Positions 1 through 7,969 of a stretch of DNA of 64,000 nt are shown piece after piece. The number at the start of each line of letters is the position of its first letter. Position 1 is the stretch's first letter. The stretch lies in the NCBI RefSeq assembly GCF_022763245.1, contig NZ_JALEGV010000014.1, positions 354,324-418,323 on the forward strand, given 5' to 3'. A program made the translations under genes and the position numbers. The notes under the pieces were generated by a model that worked only from the letters and a program-made list of their open reading frames with translations, did not search any database and was not told the origin of the DNA. This stretch comes from Oricola sp. GTDB taxonomy: Bacteria; Pseudomonadota; Alphaproteobacteria; Rhizobiales; Rhizobiaceae.

Positions 1-844
1 CCGCCGCGCCGATCAGTTCCTCGGCCTTGGCGGCGATCTCGGCCGGCACGTCCTTCGGCAGGAAGATGCCGCGCGTCGATCCGATCTCGATGTCGAGGCC
101 GTAGGCGGCGGGCGTCTCGGCGGCCTGCAGCGGCTCGTAGTTGATGTTGGCGAGCGACCCGCCTGACACCAGCATCACCGCGTCGCCGTTCTTGATCTCT
201 TCCAGCATCACGGGCGCGATCAGCACGCCGGCGTCGACTTGGTTGCCGAGCAGCGCCTTCTTCAGCGGCGCGCCGCCGTTGAACGGGATGATGCGGACGT
301 CGATGCCGGCCTTCTTGACGAGCGCCTCGGCGAGCGTCGAATCCGGCGTCGCGAGATCGGTGACGCCGAGCGTCATCGTGCCGGGGGCCGCCTTGGCCGC
401 CTCGACATAGTCGCCCCAGGATTTGAAGCCCTTGGCCGAATTGGCGATCACCCACGCCGGCGTCTGGTAGACGCCGCCGACGCAGATATAGTCGGAGAGC
501 GCATAGGGCACCTCGCGATAGACGATCGGCGCGGTGATGTCGGCCGAGCCGTTCAGCAGCATGGTGTAGCCGTTGGCGCGCGACTGCTTGACGGCCAGCA
601 TGCCGGCATTGCCCGCGCCGCCGGTGATGTTGTCGACCACGACCGACTGGCCGGACACCGTCTCGAGCGGCTTGGCGAGCGCGCGCGCCACGGTGTCGTA
701 ACCGCCGCCTGCGCGCCACGGCACGACGATGTGGATCGTGTCGTCGGGGTAGTCCTGTGCCGCCGCCGCGAACGGCGCGGTCAGCATCGCGATGCCGGCG
801 AGCGCCGCCGCCAGGCGGCCCCGTCCCGTGAATGAGTGTCTCAT
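1..844 (-). CDS. tctC: Tripartite tricarboxylate transporter substrate-binding protein (TctC family), 3' end outside window
   Basis: Periplasmic solute-binding component of a TTT-family carboxylate transporter. Read from 844 the protein starts MRHSFTGRGR, has an Ala-rich hydrophobic signal peptide ending near AAAAQ, then DDTIHIVVPWRAGGGYDT, the ligand-loop pattern of TctC/Bug receptors, followed by VVVDNITGGAGN and VTDLATPDSTLAEAL. About 281 codons are present and the frame runs off the window edge (usual length about 320). The ATG overlaps the tctA stop as ATGA, so translation is probably coupled. The ligand cannot be read from sequence; the neighbouring semialdehyde dehydrogenase suggests a small carboxylate. 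Placing the binding protein last in the operon differs from the classic tctCBA order. Confidence 0.9.
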   Translation of the reverse strand, partial: MRHSFTGRGRLAAALAGIAMLTAPFAAAAQDYPDDTIHIVVPWRAGGGYDTVARALAKPLETVSGQSVVVDNITGGAGNAGMLAVKQSRANGYTMLLNGSADITAPIVYREVPYALSDYICVGGVYQTPAWVIANSAKGFKSWGDYVEAAKAAPGTMTLGVTDLATPDSTLAEALVKKAGIDVRIIPFNGGAPLKKALLGNQVDAGVLIAPVMLEEIKNGDAVMLVSGGSLANINYEPLQAAETPAAYGLDIEIGSTRGIFLPKDVPAEIAAKAEELIGAA

Positions 845-2358
845 GCAGTTTCCCTCTTCGTCTGCTGGGTGGATGCCTTCGCGCGTATCGACGTGAAGAC
901 GAGGTAGACTTCCCGGCAAACCAGGAAGGCAATCGCAGCGACCATGATCGCGCGCGGCCATGTGCCGACGAAGGTCGACCAGTCGCCGGCCGAATAGGCG
1001 AGGCCCAGGCGCACATTGTATTCGATGATCGGACCCAGGATCGTGCCCAGCACGATGGTCACGACCGGGAACTTGCGCGCTTCGAGGATGTAGCCGGCCA
1101 CGCCGCAGGCGATCGCGACATAGACCGGGAAGATCTGGTTGTCCTCGGCGAAGGCGCCGATCACGGTGAAGACGAGGATGAAGGGGAAGATCGAGGCGCG
1201 GTCGCGCCGCAGGATGGCGATGAACAGCCGGATCGAGGCCAGCGCCACGACCAGCATGAAGATGTTGGCGTAGAACAGCGAGGCGAGGATGCCGTAGACG
1301 AAGTCGCCGCTCGTCTGCATCAGCGTCACGCCGGGCTGGAGCCCGTGCAGGATCATCGCGCCGAGCATGACCGCCGTCGAGCCGTCGCCCGGAATGCCGA
1401 GCGTCAGCATCGGGATCATCGTGCCGCCGGTCGTGGCGTTGTTGGAGCTTTCCGGCGCCAGGATGCCGTCCGGCTCGCCCTTGCCGAAATTCTCCGGGTT
1501 CTTCGACTGGCCGCGCACCGTGGCGTAGGCCATCCAGACCGAGCCGTCGGAGCCGACGCCCGGAATGGCGCCGACGACGACGCCGTAGACGGTGCCGATC
1601 GTCCAGGCCCGCCAGCGCCGCAGCATGTCGCCGAGCGAGGGCAGCTGCATGCCGATCTTGTCGGAGACCAGCGTCGACCCCTTGCCGACCATGTCGAGGT
1701 CGCTCAGCACCACGGCCATGCCGAAGAAGCCGACGAGCACGGCGGAAAACGACACGCCCGACGCCAGCATCGGGTGGCCGAAGGAATAGCGCTCGATGCC
1801 CTCCTGCACGTCATAGCCGACGCTGGAGATCAGAAGGCCGATCAGGACGCCCATCATACCGCGCACCATCGAGGCGCGGGTGAACGAGGCGACCAGCGTC
1901 AGGCCGGCGACCGCGAGCAGGGCGATGTCGGCCGGTTCGGAATGCAGCGCGACGGCCGAGATGATCGGCACGAAGGCGATGGCGACGATCCACGAGATCA
2001 GCCCGCCCGCCGTCGAGGCCATCGCCGAATAGCCGAGCGCCAGGCTCGCCTTGCCCTGCTGCGCCATCGGGTAGCCGTCGAGCACGGTGCAGGCGGCGGC
2101 CGGCGTGCCCGGCGTGCGCAGGAGGATCGAGGCGAACGACCCGCCGAGCTTGGTGGAGACGTAGATCCCCATCATCAGTTCGAAGGCGGAGAGCGGTTCC
2201 AGCGAATAGGTGATCGGCAGGAGCACGATGATCGCCATGGGCGACGACAGGCCGGGCAGCGCGCCGACCATCAGGCCGAGCACGGTTCCCAGCAGGATCA
2301 GCAGGAGGTGCGACGGCATGCTGACCGTGGCGAAGGCGTGGAGCATTCCCTCGATCAT
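841..2358 (-). CDS. tctA: Tripartite tricarboxylate transporter large membrane subunit
   Basis: Large integral-membrane subunit of the TTT transporter, expected to drive ion-coupled uptake of the acid delivered by TctC. It is 505 aa, normal for TctA, with about a dozen hydrophobic segments. Family signatures seen are LGLMVGALPGLSSPMAI near residue 28, where TctA proteins have a Gly-Pro-rich loop, and AIPGVGSDGSVWMAYA in the middle, which looks like the second inverted half. The start lies 3 nt from the tctB stop and its stop overlaps the tctC start, so tctB-tctA-tctC reads as one tightly packed operon. No lesion is visible. Confidence 0.94.
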   Translation of the reverse strand: MIEGMLHAFATVSMPSHLLLILLGTVLGLMVGALPGLSSPMAIIVLLPITYSLEPLSAFELMMGIYVSTKLGGSFASILLRTPGTPAAACTVLDGYPMAQQGKASLALGYSAMASTAGGLISWIVAIAFVPIISAVALHSEPADIALLAVAGLTLVASFTRASMVRGMMGVLIGLLISSVGYDVQEGIERYSFGHPMLASGVSFSAVLVGFFGMAVVLSDLDMVGKGSTLVSDKIGMQLPSLGDMLRRWRAWTIGTVYGVVVGAIPGVGSDGSVWMAYATVRGQSKNPENFGKGEPDGILAPESSNNATTGGTMIPMLTLGIPGDGSTAVMLGAMILHGLQPGVTLMQTSGDFVYGILASLFYANIFMLVVALASIRLFIAILRRDRASIFPFILVFTVIGAFAEDNQIFPVYVAIACGVAGYILEARKFPVVTIVLGTILGPIIEYNVRLGLAYSAGDWSTFVGTWPRAIMVAAIAFLVCREVYLVFTSIRAKASTQQTKRETA

Positions 2359-2361
2359 CGC

Positions 2362-2952
2362 TCAGACCCCCATCGCGCGGAGGGCGTGGTTCAGCCCCGG
2401 CGTGACCGGATCCCAGACGCTGCCGGTGAGCGGCATGTGCAGGAGGTAGGAGAAGAGCATCCACAGCACCGCGCCGCCGATCAGCGAGACGAGCAGGTTC
2501 TCGACCGGCTTCATCTTGCCGAACACGTAGAGGACGGCGAACAGGAAGACCGGCGTCGACAGCGCGAAACCGAAGGCGCCGATCGCCTGCGAATAGGCGA
2601 TCAGCAGGGCGATCACCGCGACGCGGCGGACGTCGGCGAGGTCGAAGCCGAGGAGTTTCGGCCCTTCCTCCGGCGCCGGCCCGTCGATCTCTGCGGCCTG
2701 CGCGGCCAGTTCGTTCTCGGCCTCCCCTTCTTCGGAGACGGGTTGGGCGCCCTTGAATAGGGTGAACCCGAGGAACAGCAGCGTGAAGACGAGCAGCAGG
2801 CCGGAATAGATGAAGGGCAGGGTGCGCCAGGTGAGGCCGCCGACGCCCTTGGAGACGGCGGCGCCGGTGGGGTTGATGAACACGAACCCGCCGATGGCGA
2901 TCGCCAGGACGACCAGTCCGAGCGTCAGGTCTTTGGCTTTCTCAGTCTGCAT
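2362..2952 (-). CDS. tctB: Tripartite tricarboxylate transporter small membrane subunit
   Basis: Small membrane subunit of the TTT transporter, 196 aa. Four hydrophobic segments can be drawn: LTLGLVVLAIAIGGFVFI at the N terminus, LPFIYSGLLLVFTLLFLGF, the VAVIALLIAYSQ region and a C-terminal LVSLIGGAVLWMLFSYLL. A charged Glu-rich loop (EEGEAENELAAQAAEIDG) separates the second and third. TctB proteins are poorly conserved, so the call depends partly on its place directly before tctA. It starts 46 nt after the stop of the upstream dehydrogenase gene, consistent with co-transcription. Confidence 0.88.
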   Translation of the reverse strand: MQTEKAKDLTLGLVVLAIAIGGFVFINPTGAAVSKGVGGLTWRTLPFIYSGLLLVFTLLFLGFTLFKGAQPVSEEGEAENELAAQAAEIDGPAPEEGPKLLGFDLADVRRVAVIALLIAYSQAIGAFGFALSTPVFLFAVLYVFGKMKPVENLLVSLIGGAVLWMLFSYLLHMPLTGSVWDPVTPGLNHALRAMGV

Positions 2953-2998
2953 ACCGTCCCCTTCGTATGCCGCGTCGTTGCCGGTCGGACCGCGCCCG

Positions 2999-4513
2999 TC
3001 AGGCGGCCCGGTTGATGCCGCCCATGTGCAGGTATTTCATCTCGGTGAACTCCTCGATCCCGTAGCGCGAGCCCTCGCGGCCGAGGCCGGAATGCTTGAC
3101 CCCGCCGAACGGGGCGATTTCGTTTGAGATGAGGCCGGAATTGATGCCGACCATGCCGTATTCCAGCGCCTCGGCGACGCGCCAGACGCGGCCGAGATCG
3201 GTCGCGCAGAAATAGGCGGCGAGCCCGTATTCCGTGTCGTTGGCGAGCGCCACGACCTCGTCCTCGTCGCGGAAGCGGAACACAGGCGCGACCGGGCCGA
3301 AGGTCTCTTCGCGCGCCAGCACCATGTCCGGCCCCGCGCCGGTCAGGAGCGTCGGCTGGTAGTAGGTGCCGCCGAGCGCGTGGCGCGCGCCGCCGACGCG
3401 GATCTCGGCGCCCTTCGACGTGGCGTCGGCGATGTGCCGCTCCACCTTGGCGAGGACCTCGGTGTCGATCAGCGGGCCGATCTCGACCGTGGCGCCTCGT
3501 CCGTCGCCGACCTGCATCGCCGCAACGCGGGCGGCCAGCGCCGCGACGAAGGCGTCGTGGATGCCGTCCTGCGCGTAGATGCGGTTGGCGCAGACGCAGG
3601 TCTGGCCCGCATTGCGGAACTTGCACGCCATCGCCGCCTCGACGGCGGTGTCGAGATCGGCGTCGTCGAAGACGATGAAGGGCGCGTTGCCGCCCAGTTC
3701 CAGGCTCAGCTTCTTGATGGAGGGCGCCGACTGGCGCATCAGCAGCCGTCCGACCTCGGTCGAGCCGGTGAAGGTGAGCTTGCGCACCGTGTCGTTTGCG
3801 GTGAGTTCGCCGCCGATCGCCGCGGCGTCCGCGCCGGTGACGACATTGAGCACGCCCGCGGGAAGGCCGGCCTCAAGACCCAGTTCGGCGAGCGCCATGG
3901 CGCAAAGCGGCGTCTGTTCGGCAGGCTTCAGCACCAGCGTGCAGCCGGCGGCGATGCCGGGCGCGATCTTGCGCGTGACGGTGGCGATCGGGAAGTTCCA
4001 CGGCGTGATCGCGGCCGCCACGCCGATCGCCTGGCGCAGCACCAGAATGCGCGCGCCGTCCTTGTTGGTGGGGATGATGTCGCCATAGATGCGGCGCGCC
4101 TCTTCGGCGTACCAGCGCACGAAGCTCGCGCCATAGACGACCTCGCCGCGCGATTCCGCGATCGGCTTGCCGTTTTCCGCCGTCAGCAGCTGGGCCAGCG
4201 TTTCCTGGTTGTCGAGGATCAGCGCGTACCAGCGCATCAGGATGTCGGCGCGGTCCTGCGCGGTGCGCGCCCGCCAGGCGCCAAGCGCGCGGTCCGCCGC
4301 CTCGATCGCCCGCCGCGTTTCGGCCGCGCCCATGTCGGGCACGGAGGCGACGACCGCTCCGGTCGCGGGGTCGGTGACGTCGAAGCGCTTGCCGGTGTCG
4401 GATTCCAGAAATTGTCCGTCAATCACCGCGTTTGGCGCCTGCGAGCCGCGCATGATCGCCGCCGCGGATTCCCCGGCATCGCCCGCTTCGCTCAAACCCG
4501 ATACCGCAACCAT
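2999..4513 (-). CDS. gabD: NAD(P)+-dependent succinate-semialdehyde dehydrogenase family protein
   Basis: Aldehyde dehydrogenase of the GabD branch, oxidising succinate semialdehyde or a close relative to the acid in the cytoplasm. From this start it is 504 aa. Visible motifs are PWNFPIA near 171, KPAEQTP near 197, FTGSTEVG near 248, the general base in LELGGN (Glu272) and the catalytic Cys306 in GQTCVCANR, where the CVCAN context is typical of SSADH enzymes. I chose the ATG at 4513 because GGAGAA lies about 7 nt upstream; an upstream in-frame ATG at 4558 lacks this. It is the first gene of an apparent dehydrogenase-tctBAC operon, so it may act on a product of the imported acid. Substrate assignment is by family only. 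Confidence 0.88.
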   Translation of the reverse strand: MVAVSGLSEAGDAGESAAAIMRGSQAPNAVIDGQFLESDTGKRFDVTDPATGAVVASVPDMGAAETRRAIEAADRALGAWRARTAQDRADILMRWYALILDNQETLAQLLTAENGKPIAESRGEVVYGASFVRWYAEEARRIYGDIIPTNKDGARILVLRQAIGVAAAITPWNFPIATVTRKIAPGIAAGCTLVLKPAEQTPLCAMALAELGLEAGLPAGVLNVVTGADAAAIGGELTANDTVRKLTFTGSTEVGRLLMRQSAPSIKKLSLELGGNAPFIVFDDADLDTAVEAAMACKFRNAGQTCVCANRIYAQDGIHDAFVAALAARVAAMQVGDGRGATVEIGPLIDTEVLAKVERHIADATSKGAEIRVGGARHALGGTYYQPTLLTGAGPDMVLAREETFGPVAPVFRFRDEDEVVALANDTEYGLAAYFCATDLGRVWRVAEALEYGMVGINSGLISNEIAPFGGVKHSGLGREGSRYGIEEFTEMKYLHMGGINRAA

Positions 4514-4904
4514 ACGGCTTTCTCCATTGTCAGTGCTGAATTTCAGATATGTCGACAAAACTCCGTCGATCGACGAGTTGTCATCGCTCTATTGAAAATA
4601 ATGTCAGACAAAAATGTCAAGAGCCTTGAGTCGGCAATCGCGCCGAAACGGGCGGGCGCAGGGCCATGCCGGCGTCAAATATCCTTACGGAAGCCCGGAA
4701 ACGCCGCATGTCTCGGCCGCGCGCGTCGCACCGACCGGTCATTCCGGGCGAGGCGCGGCGAAGGATTGTCGGAGGAAATGACGGTGGCGGCGCGAAAAGA
4801 TGACGGACAAATCCGCGAATGCGCGCGGGTGCGCGTCAGACGGCGAGCGGGCCAGGCGCCACGGTCTGCCGCGACGCTGTCGCTCTGTCACGCTCTGGAA
4901 AGAC
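4514..4904. other. Intergenic region between gabD-tct operon and tRNA-Arg
   Basis: About 390 bp without a credible gene. The 100 bp next to the dehydrogenase is AT-rich, contains the TGTCAGACA palindrome and probably holds the operon promoter. The remainder is GC-rich and shows no conserved frame, hairpin with T-run or repeat that I can identify. Confidence 0.5.
4602..4610. promoter_or_regulatory. TGTCAGACA palindrome, possible GntR-type operator
   Basis: A perfect 9-bp palindrome, TGTC-A-GACA, lies about 90 bp upstream of the dehydrogenase start in an AT-rich patch. The spacing of GTC and GAC matches the half-sites bound by FadR-subfamily GntR regulators (GT-rich/AC-rich halves). No regulator gene is adjacent, so the assignment is inference from the motif alone. 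Confidence 0.25.
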
Positions 4905-4981
4905 TGGCGATCCCGACAGGATTCGAACCTGTGACCCTCAGATTAGGAATCTGATGCTCTATCCTGCTGAGCTACGGGACC
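4905..4981 (-). tRNA. tRNA-Arg(CCT)
   Basis: Read on the minus strand, a full cloverleaf of 77 nt including an encoded CCA. The acceptor GGTCCCG pairs with CGGGATC (one G:T), the D-arm is GCTC/GAGC, the anticodon stem TCAGA/TCTGA holds the loop TTCCTAA giving anticodon CCT, and the T-arm is ACAGG-TTCGAAT-CCTGT. This tRNA decodes AGG. It stands alone, with no adjoining tRNA or integrase. Confidence 0.96.
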
Positions 4982-5070
4982 TTGCCGGCGCGACTGATAT
5001 CAAAACGCGGGTGATTTGAAAACCATTCCCGACGCGCGGTGTCGCCTTGTTGCAGCCGCCTGCGGGGCGG

Positions 5071-5526
5071 CTAGCGCGTGTATTTGACGAAGGGCGTCAG
5101 CTTGCCGATGCGGTCGTAGAGGCGGCGGGCGGTTTCGTTGAAATCCTGGGTCAGCCAGTAGACGGCCGGGCAGCCCTCGGCGTCGGCGGCGGCGTAGACC
5201 GCCTCGACCAGCGCCCGGCCGACGCCTTTTCCGCGCATCTGCGGATCGGCATAGAGATCCTGCAGGTAGCAGACATTCTCGATCTTCCAGCCATGGCGGT
5301 GGAACAGGTAATGGACGAGGCCGACCGGCTTGCCGTCACAAAGCGCGATCAGGCCGCGGAACTCGTTCGGCGCGCCGGCATTGCCCGCCAGCATGCGCGC
5401 GAAGGTGGAGGCGTAGACCTCTTCGCCGACCGAGGATTCGTAGAATTCCAGATAGGCGGTCCACAGCCGGCGCCATTCGGCCTCGTCGCCGGCTTGAAGC
5501 GGACGGATGTCGACGGTGTCAGTCAT
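5071..5526 (-). CDS. GNAT family N-acetyltransferase co-transcribed with metA
   Basis: A single-domain GNAT acetyltransferase of 151 aa. The acetyl-CoA-binding motif A is visible as [17 protein letters not shown] around residues 90-107, preceded by a beta-strand (ENVCYLQD) and followed by the C-terminal [12 protein letters not shown], the usual motif B helix. The substrate is unknown. Its ATG overlaps the metA stop codon by 8 nt, so it should be translated from the same SAM-regulated message. That context suggests a role linked to methionine or to an amino-acid derivative or analogue, but this is inference. Confidence 0.85.
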   Translation of the reverse strand: MTDTVDIRPLQAGDEAEWRRLWTAYLEFYESSVGEEVYASTFARMLAGNAGAPNEFRGLIALCDGKPVGLVHYLFHRHGWKIENVCYLQDLYADPQMRGKGVGRALVEAVYAAADAEGCPAVYWLTQDFNETARRLYDRIGKLTPFVKYTR

Positions 5527-6448
5527 GGCGGTGCTTTCCGATCTCGGCGAGGTCGTAGGTCGTGGTCTGGTAGACCTGGTTGATCCAGTTGCCGAACAGC
5601 AGGAAGGCGTGGCTGCGCCAGCGGTTGAGCGGCTTCTTGTCCGGGTCGTCGTCCGGGAAATAGTTCACCGGCACCTCGATCGGCGTGCCGTTGGCGACGT
5701 CGCGGAAATATTCGTCGGCCAGCGTCGTGGAATCATATTCGACGTGGTTGAAGATGTAGAGCCGGTTGCATTTCTTCTCGGCGATCAGGCAAAGGCCGGT
5801 CTCCGATGAATCCATCAGCACCTCCAGTCCCATGTCCGGCGTGATGTCGGCGCCGCGCACCTCGGTCCAGCGCGACACCGAAATCTGGAAGTCGTCGGAA
5901 AAGCCGGCCAGATAGGGCGAGGCGGGGTTCAGGTTGCGGTGGCGATAGACGCCGAAGGCCTTTTTCGGCAGCGTATATTTCGGCACGCCGTGAAAATGCC
6001 AGATCGCCGCCATCGCGCCCCAGCAGATGTTGAAGGTCGAGTGGACGTTGGTCTCCGTCCAGTCGAGGATCTGCTGCAATTCGTCCCAGTAGGTCACCTC
6101 CTCGAAGGGCAGGGTCTCGATGGGCGCGCCGGTGATGATGAAGCCGTCGAACTTGCGATGCTTCACTTCCTCCCAGGTGTGGTAGAAGGAGATCAGATGG
6201 TCTTCCGGCGTGTTCTTGGGCTGGTGCCTGCCGACGCGCACCAGCGTCATCTCCACCTGAAGCGGCGTCGAGCCGAGCAGGCGGGCGATCTGGGTCTCGG
6301 TCTTGATCTTGTTGGGCATCAGGTTCAACAGGCCGATCTGCAGCGGCCGGATGTCCTGGCGCAGCGCCGTCGTGTCGTCCATCACCATCACGCCCTCGCG
6401 AACGAGAATGTCTCGGGCGGGAAGCTGGTCGGGGATGCGGATCGGCAT
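5519..6448 (-). CDS. metA: Homoserine O-acyltransferase, MetA family, probably acetyl-CoA specific
   Basis: Activates the hydroxyl of homoserine in methionine synthesis. From the ATG at 6448 it is 309 aa. The acyl-carrying Cys142 (in FNICWGAM) and the His235/Glu237 pair (in FNHVEYD) fall at the numbers known for E. coli MetA. Residue 111 (GAPIE) is Glu; published work on MetA specificity links Glu111 to acetyl-CoA and Gly111 to succinyl-CoA, so this is probably a homoserine O-acetyltransferase despite the gene name. The start is supported by GGAG about 9 nt upstream; an in-frame TTG at 6469 is less likely. A SAM-II aptamer sits about 75 nt upstream in the leader. Confidence 0.95.
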   Translation of the reverse strand: MPIRIPDQLPARDILVREGVMVMDDTTALRQDIRPLQIGLLNLMPNKIKTETQIARLLGSTPLQVEMTLVRVGRHQPKNTPEDHLISFYHTWEEVKHRKFDGFIITGAPIETLPFEEVTYWDELQQILDWTETNVHSTFNICWGAMAAIWHFHGVPKYTLPKKAFGVYRHRNLNPASPYLAGFSDDFQISVSRWTEVRGADITPDMGLEVLMDSSETGLCLIAEKKCNRLYIFNHVEYDSTTLADEYFRDVANGTPIEVPVNYFPDDDPDKKPLNRWRSHAFLLFGNWINQVYQTTTYDLAEIGKHRHD

Positions 6449-6522
6449 TGCGGTTACTCCAAAAAACAAAACCGGCGGCGAGAATGTCGCTACCGGTCGG
6501 GACGCCTGTCTGGATGTCGTCT

Positions 6523-6578
6523 CGGCCCTTTAGCGACTTGTTTAAAGTGGCTGCAAGCCGGCCGGCCAAATCACCACG
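6523..6578 (-). ncRNA. SAM-II riboswitch in the metA leader
   Basis: On the minus strand the leader contains GTGGTGATTTGGCC, then GGCTTGCAGCCAC, TTTAAA and CAAGTCGCTAAAGGGC, the conserved order of the alphaproteobacterial SAM-II (metA) aptamer: P1 helix, A-rich loop and the pseudoknot formed by the GCTAAA strand. SAM binding to this class normally reduces expression of the downstream methionine gene, often by hiding the ribosome site. It starts just after a promoter-like sequence and ends about 75 nt before the metA ATG, as expected. Confidence 0.93.
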
Positions 6579-6584
6579 TCTCCG

Positions 6585-6613
6585 CATTTAGGCCTCCGCC
6601 GTCAAAACGTCAA
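6585..6613 (-). promoter_or_regulatory. Candidate sigma-70-type promoter of metA
   Basis: On the minus strand TTGACG (6608-6613) and TAAATG (6585-6590) are separated by exactly 17 bp. Transcription would begin a few bases before the SAM-II aptamer, which fits. The -35 is a strong match and the -10 is weak. The insertion sequence begins only 14 bp upstream of the -35, so the core promoter survived the insertion but anything upstream was displaced. Confidence 0.5.
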
Positions 6614-6621
6614 TCTGTGGA

Positions 6622-6627
6622 GATATA
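6622..6627. repeat. Left copy of candidate target-site duplication (GATATA)
   Basis: GATATA abuts the left terminal repeat of the insertion sequence, and the same six bases abut the right terminal repeat at 8838-8843. Because both copies are followed by CGG the exact boundary is slightly ambiguous, and the duplication could be 6 to 9 bp depending on where the element ends are drawn. Confidence 0.55.
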
Positions 6628-6647
6628 CGGTAGTGTCTCAGTTTGAA
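6628..6647 (+). repeat. Left terminal inverted repeat of the IS
   Basis: CGGTAGTGTCTCAGTTTGAA; matches the inverted right end at 8818-8837 in 19 of 20 positions, differing only at the T/C in position 11. The transposase stop codon lies within it. Confidence 0.85.
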
Positions 6648-7527
6648 TTCTTTTTCTTGTACGGGCCACGCGGCCCCGGTTTCGGCGCGCGGGCGTCAAT
6701 CAACCCAACAACCCATTCCATGTCGCGCAGCGTATCAGTGATGCCAGCAGACATAGCGGGAGACATGCGAAGGCTCTTGTGAATGCAGCAAAAATTGTAA
6801 TGCACGAAATACAGCGATAGCATGTGAAGGTGGTTCTCGACCTTCTTTGAGACGGCATTGGTCAGGCGCGAGAAGCGGCGATTGCCCATGCGGATATTCA
6901 GGTTCATGCGCTCCACGTAGGACGTGGAAATGTGTTTCTCGTCCGGCTCGCCTTCGATCTTGTTCTTCTTGATGCCGGTGCATTCAGCCGGGGAATAGCG
7001 GCTCTTCGCACCTTCGGGGGCTTCGCCGTAAATCTTCACAAGCTGCGCGTAATCGACATCGGCACCGAATGACCCTTAACGGCCTCCAGATACGCCTTGT
7101 GGCCGTCTGTGGTCATCTGGACGCGGGTAGCGAGGCGGTCGGCGACATCGTCCATGAAGGCCATTGCGTAACGACCGTCACGACCGCCGACCAGATAGGA
7201 GAAGATCATCTTGCTGTCGGTGTCCAATGCGGACCAAGTCCAAACATCACCGGCGATTTCCGGTGCTGCCTTTGCTGTTTCGACGTTCTTTTACTTGGAA
7301 TAGCAGAACGACCAGATTTCATCGCACTGGATGCGCTCGGCCTTCACGCCGCGAACCGTCTTGTCATGATACTCGGCGCAAGCTTCGCCAGCATCAACAA
7401 GCAGCTTTGTTACCGTGTTGATTGAAACGCCCGTGATCCGCGAGACCGATCGCATGGACGAACCTTCGACCAGTATCGAGAGGATTTGAGCACGCTTTGC
7501 GGTAGGTAGGACGTTTGCCATACCCAT
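6638..7527 (-). pseudogene. IS1-like transposase, disrupted by a nonsense codon and a frameshift
   Basis: Reading from 7527: an N-terminal helix-turn-helix (EGSSMRSVSRITGVSINTVT), then CDEIWSFCYSK followed by a TAA at 7291-7293 where CAA (Gln) would be expected. The same frame continues with KNVETAKAAPEIAGDVWTW and SYLVGGRDGRYAM to TTDGHKAYLEAVKG. About position 7070 the frame shifts by one base and continues as FGADVDYAQLVKIYGEAPEG, then SYVERMNLNIRM and YVHYNF-type C-terminal motifs. D and E residues of a DDE catalytic domain are therefore spread over three pieces. Relatives that I recall are single continuous frames, so this copy should be inactive unless supplied in trans. Confidence 0.88.
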
Positions 7528-7564
7528 TACAAAGTAACTTATCTCGCATTAGCAAGCATCTTGT

Positions 7565-7969
7565 TCATTTTCGAGCGCCGATAAATATCCCGGTTAGAAC
7601 CATCCCAACGAGGCCAATGACCGTTGCCGCTGTACTCCCTACAAGAAACTGCATAACGGATTCTGGAATTGGGTTGTCAAAGCAACCGAATCCGTTCATT
7701 AGCAATATGGCGGCTACAAACGCAGAATAACAACACATAAAAACATATGCATAGAGCGCATACGGCTTCAGCATATCATCCAAGATATTTTTTGTATTGA
7801 GTTTCTGCTTTAGCGAGCTAATTTCTTCTTTTAGCGAGAAATTCTCATCAGCAACCTCGTTATGCTTCTCCCTCCATTGATCTGCATCTACGGGAGATTG
7901 CGCCCCGGGTTCGGAAAGGGGCGCTTTATCGAGGTCCTCGATACTTACCTGTTTAGGCCGCTGATCCAC
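7565..7969 (-). CDS. Coiled-coil protein with two C-terminal membrane helices; candidate toxin of a Panacea pair
   Basis: 134 aa, not recognised as a named family. It starts with GTG at 7969, 17 nt inside the upstream Panacea gene. Layout: an acidic/polar N terminus (1-30), a Glu/Lys heptad-like stretch around 38-60 (ENFSLKEEISSLKQKLN) likely to be a coiled coil, a first membrane helix YALYAYVFMCCYSAFVAAI, a short Gly/Asn/Pro loop, and a second membrane helix around GSTAATVIGLVGMVLTGIF ending in GARK. Cytoplasmic coiled coil plus helix hairpin, together with overlap with a Panacea antitoxin-type gene, resembles membrane-acting PanT toxins. No direct sequence evidence for toxicity exists. AT-rich, unlike the host genes. 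Confidence 0.7.
   Translation of the reverse strand: MDQRPKQVSIEDLDKAPLSEPGAQSPVDADQWREKHNEVADENFSLKEEISSLKQKLNTKNILDDMLKPYALYAYVFMCCYSAFVAAILLMNGFGCFDNPIPESVMQFLVGSTAATVIGLVGMVLTGIFIGARK

Noticed and set aside
832..2760. 642-codon plus-strand open frame across tctA and tctB
   Set aside because: The His/Asp/Arg-rich translation has no recognisable fold and crosses two genuine minus-strand genes.
7060..7080. Programmed frameshifting in the transposase
   Set aside because: IS1-type elements can use it, but relatives of this protein that I recall are single frames, there is no A-rich slippery run, and a separate stop codon also interrupts the gene.
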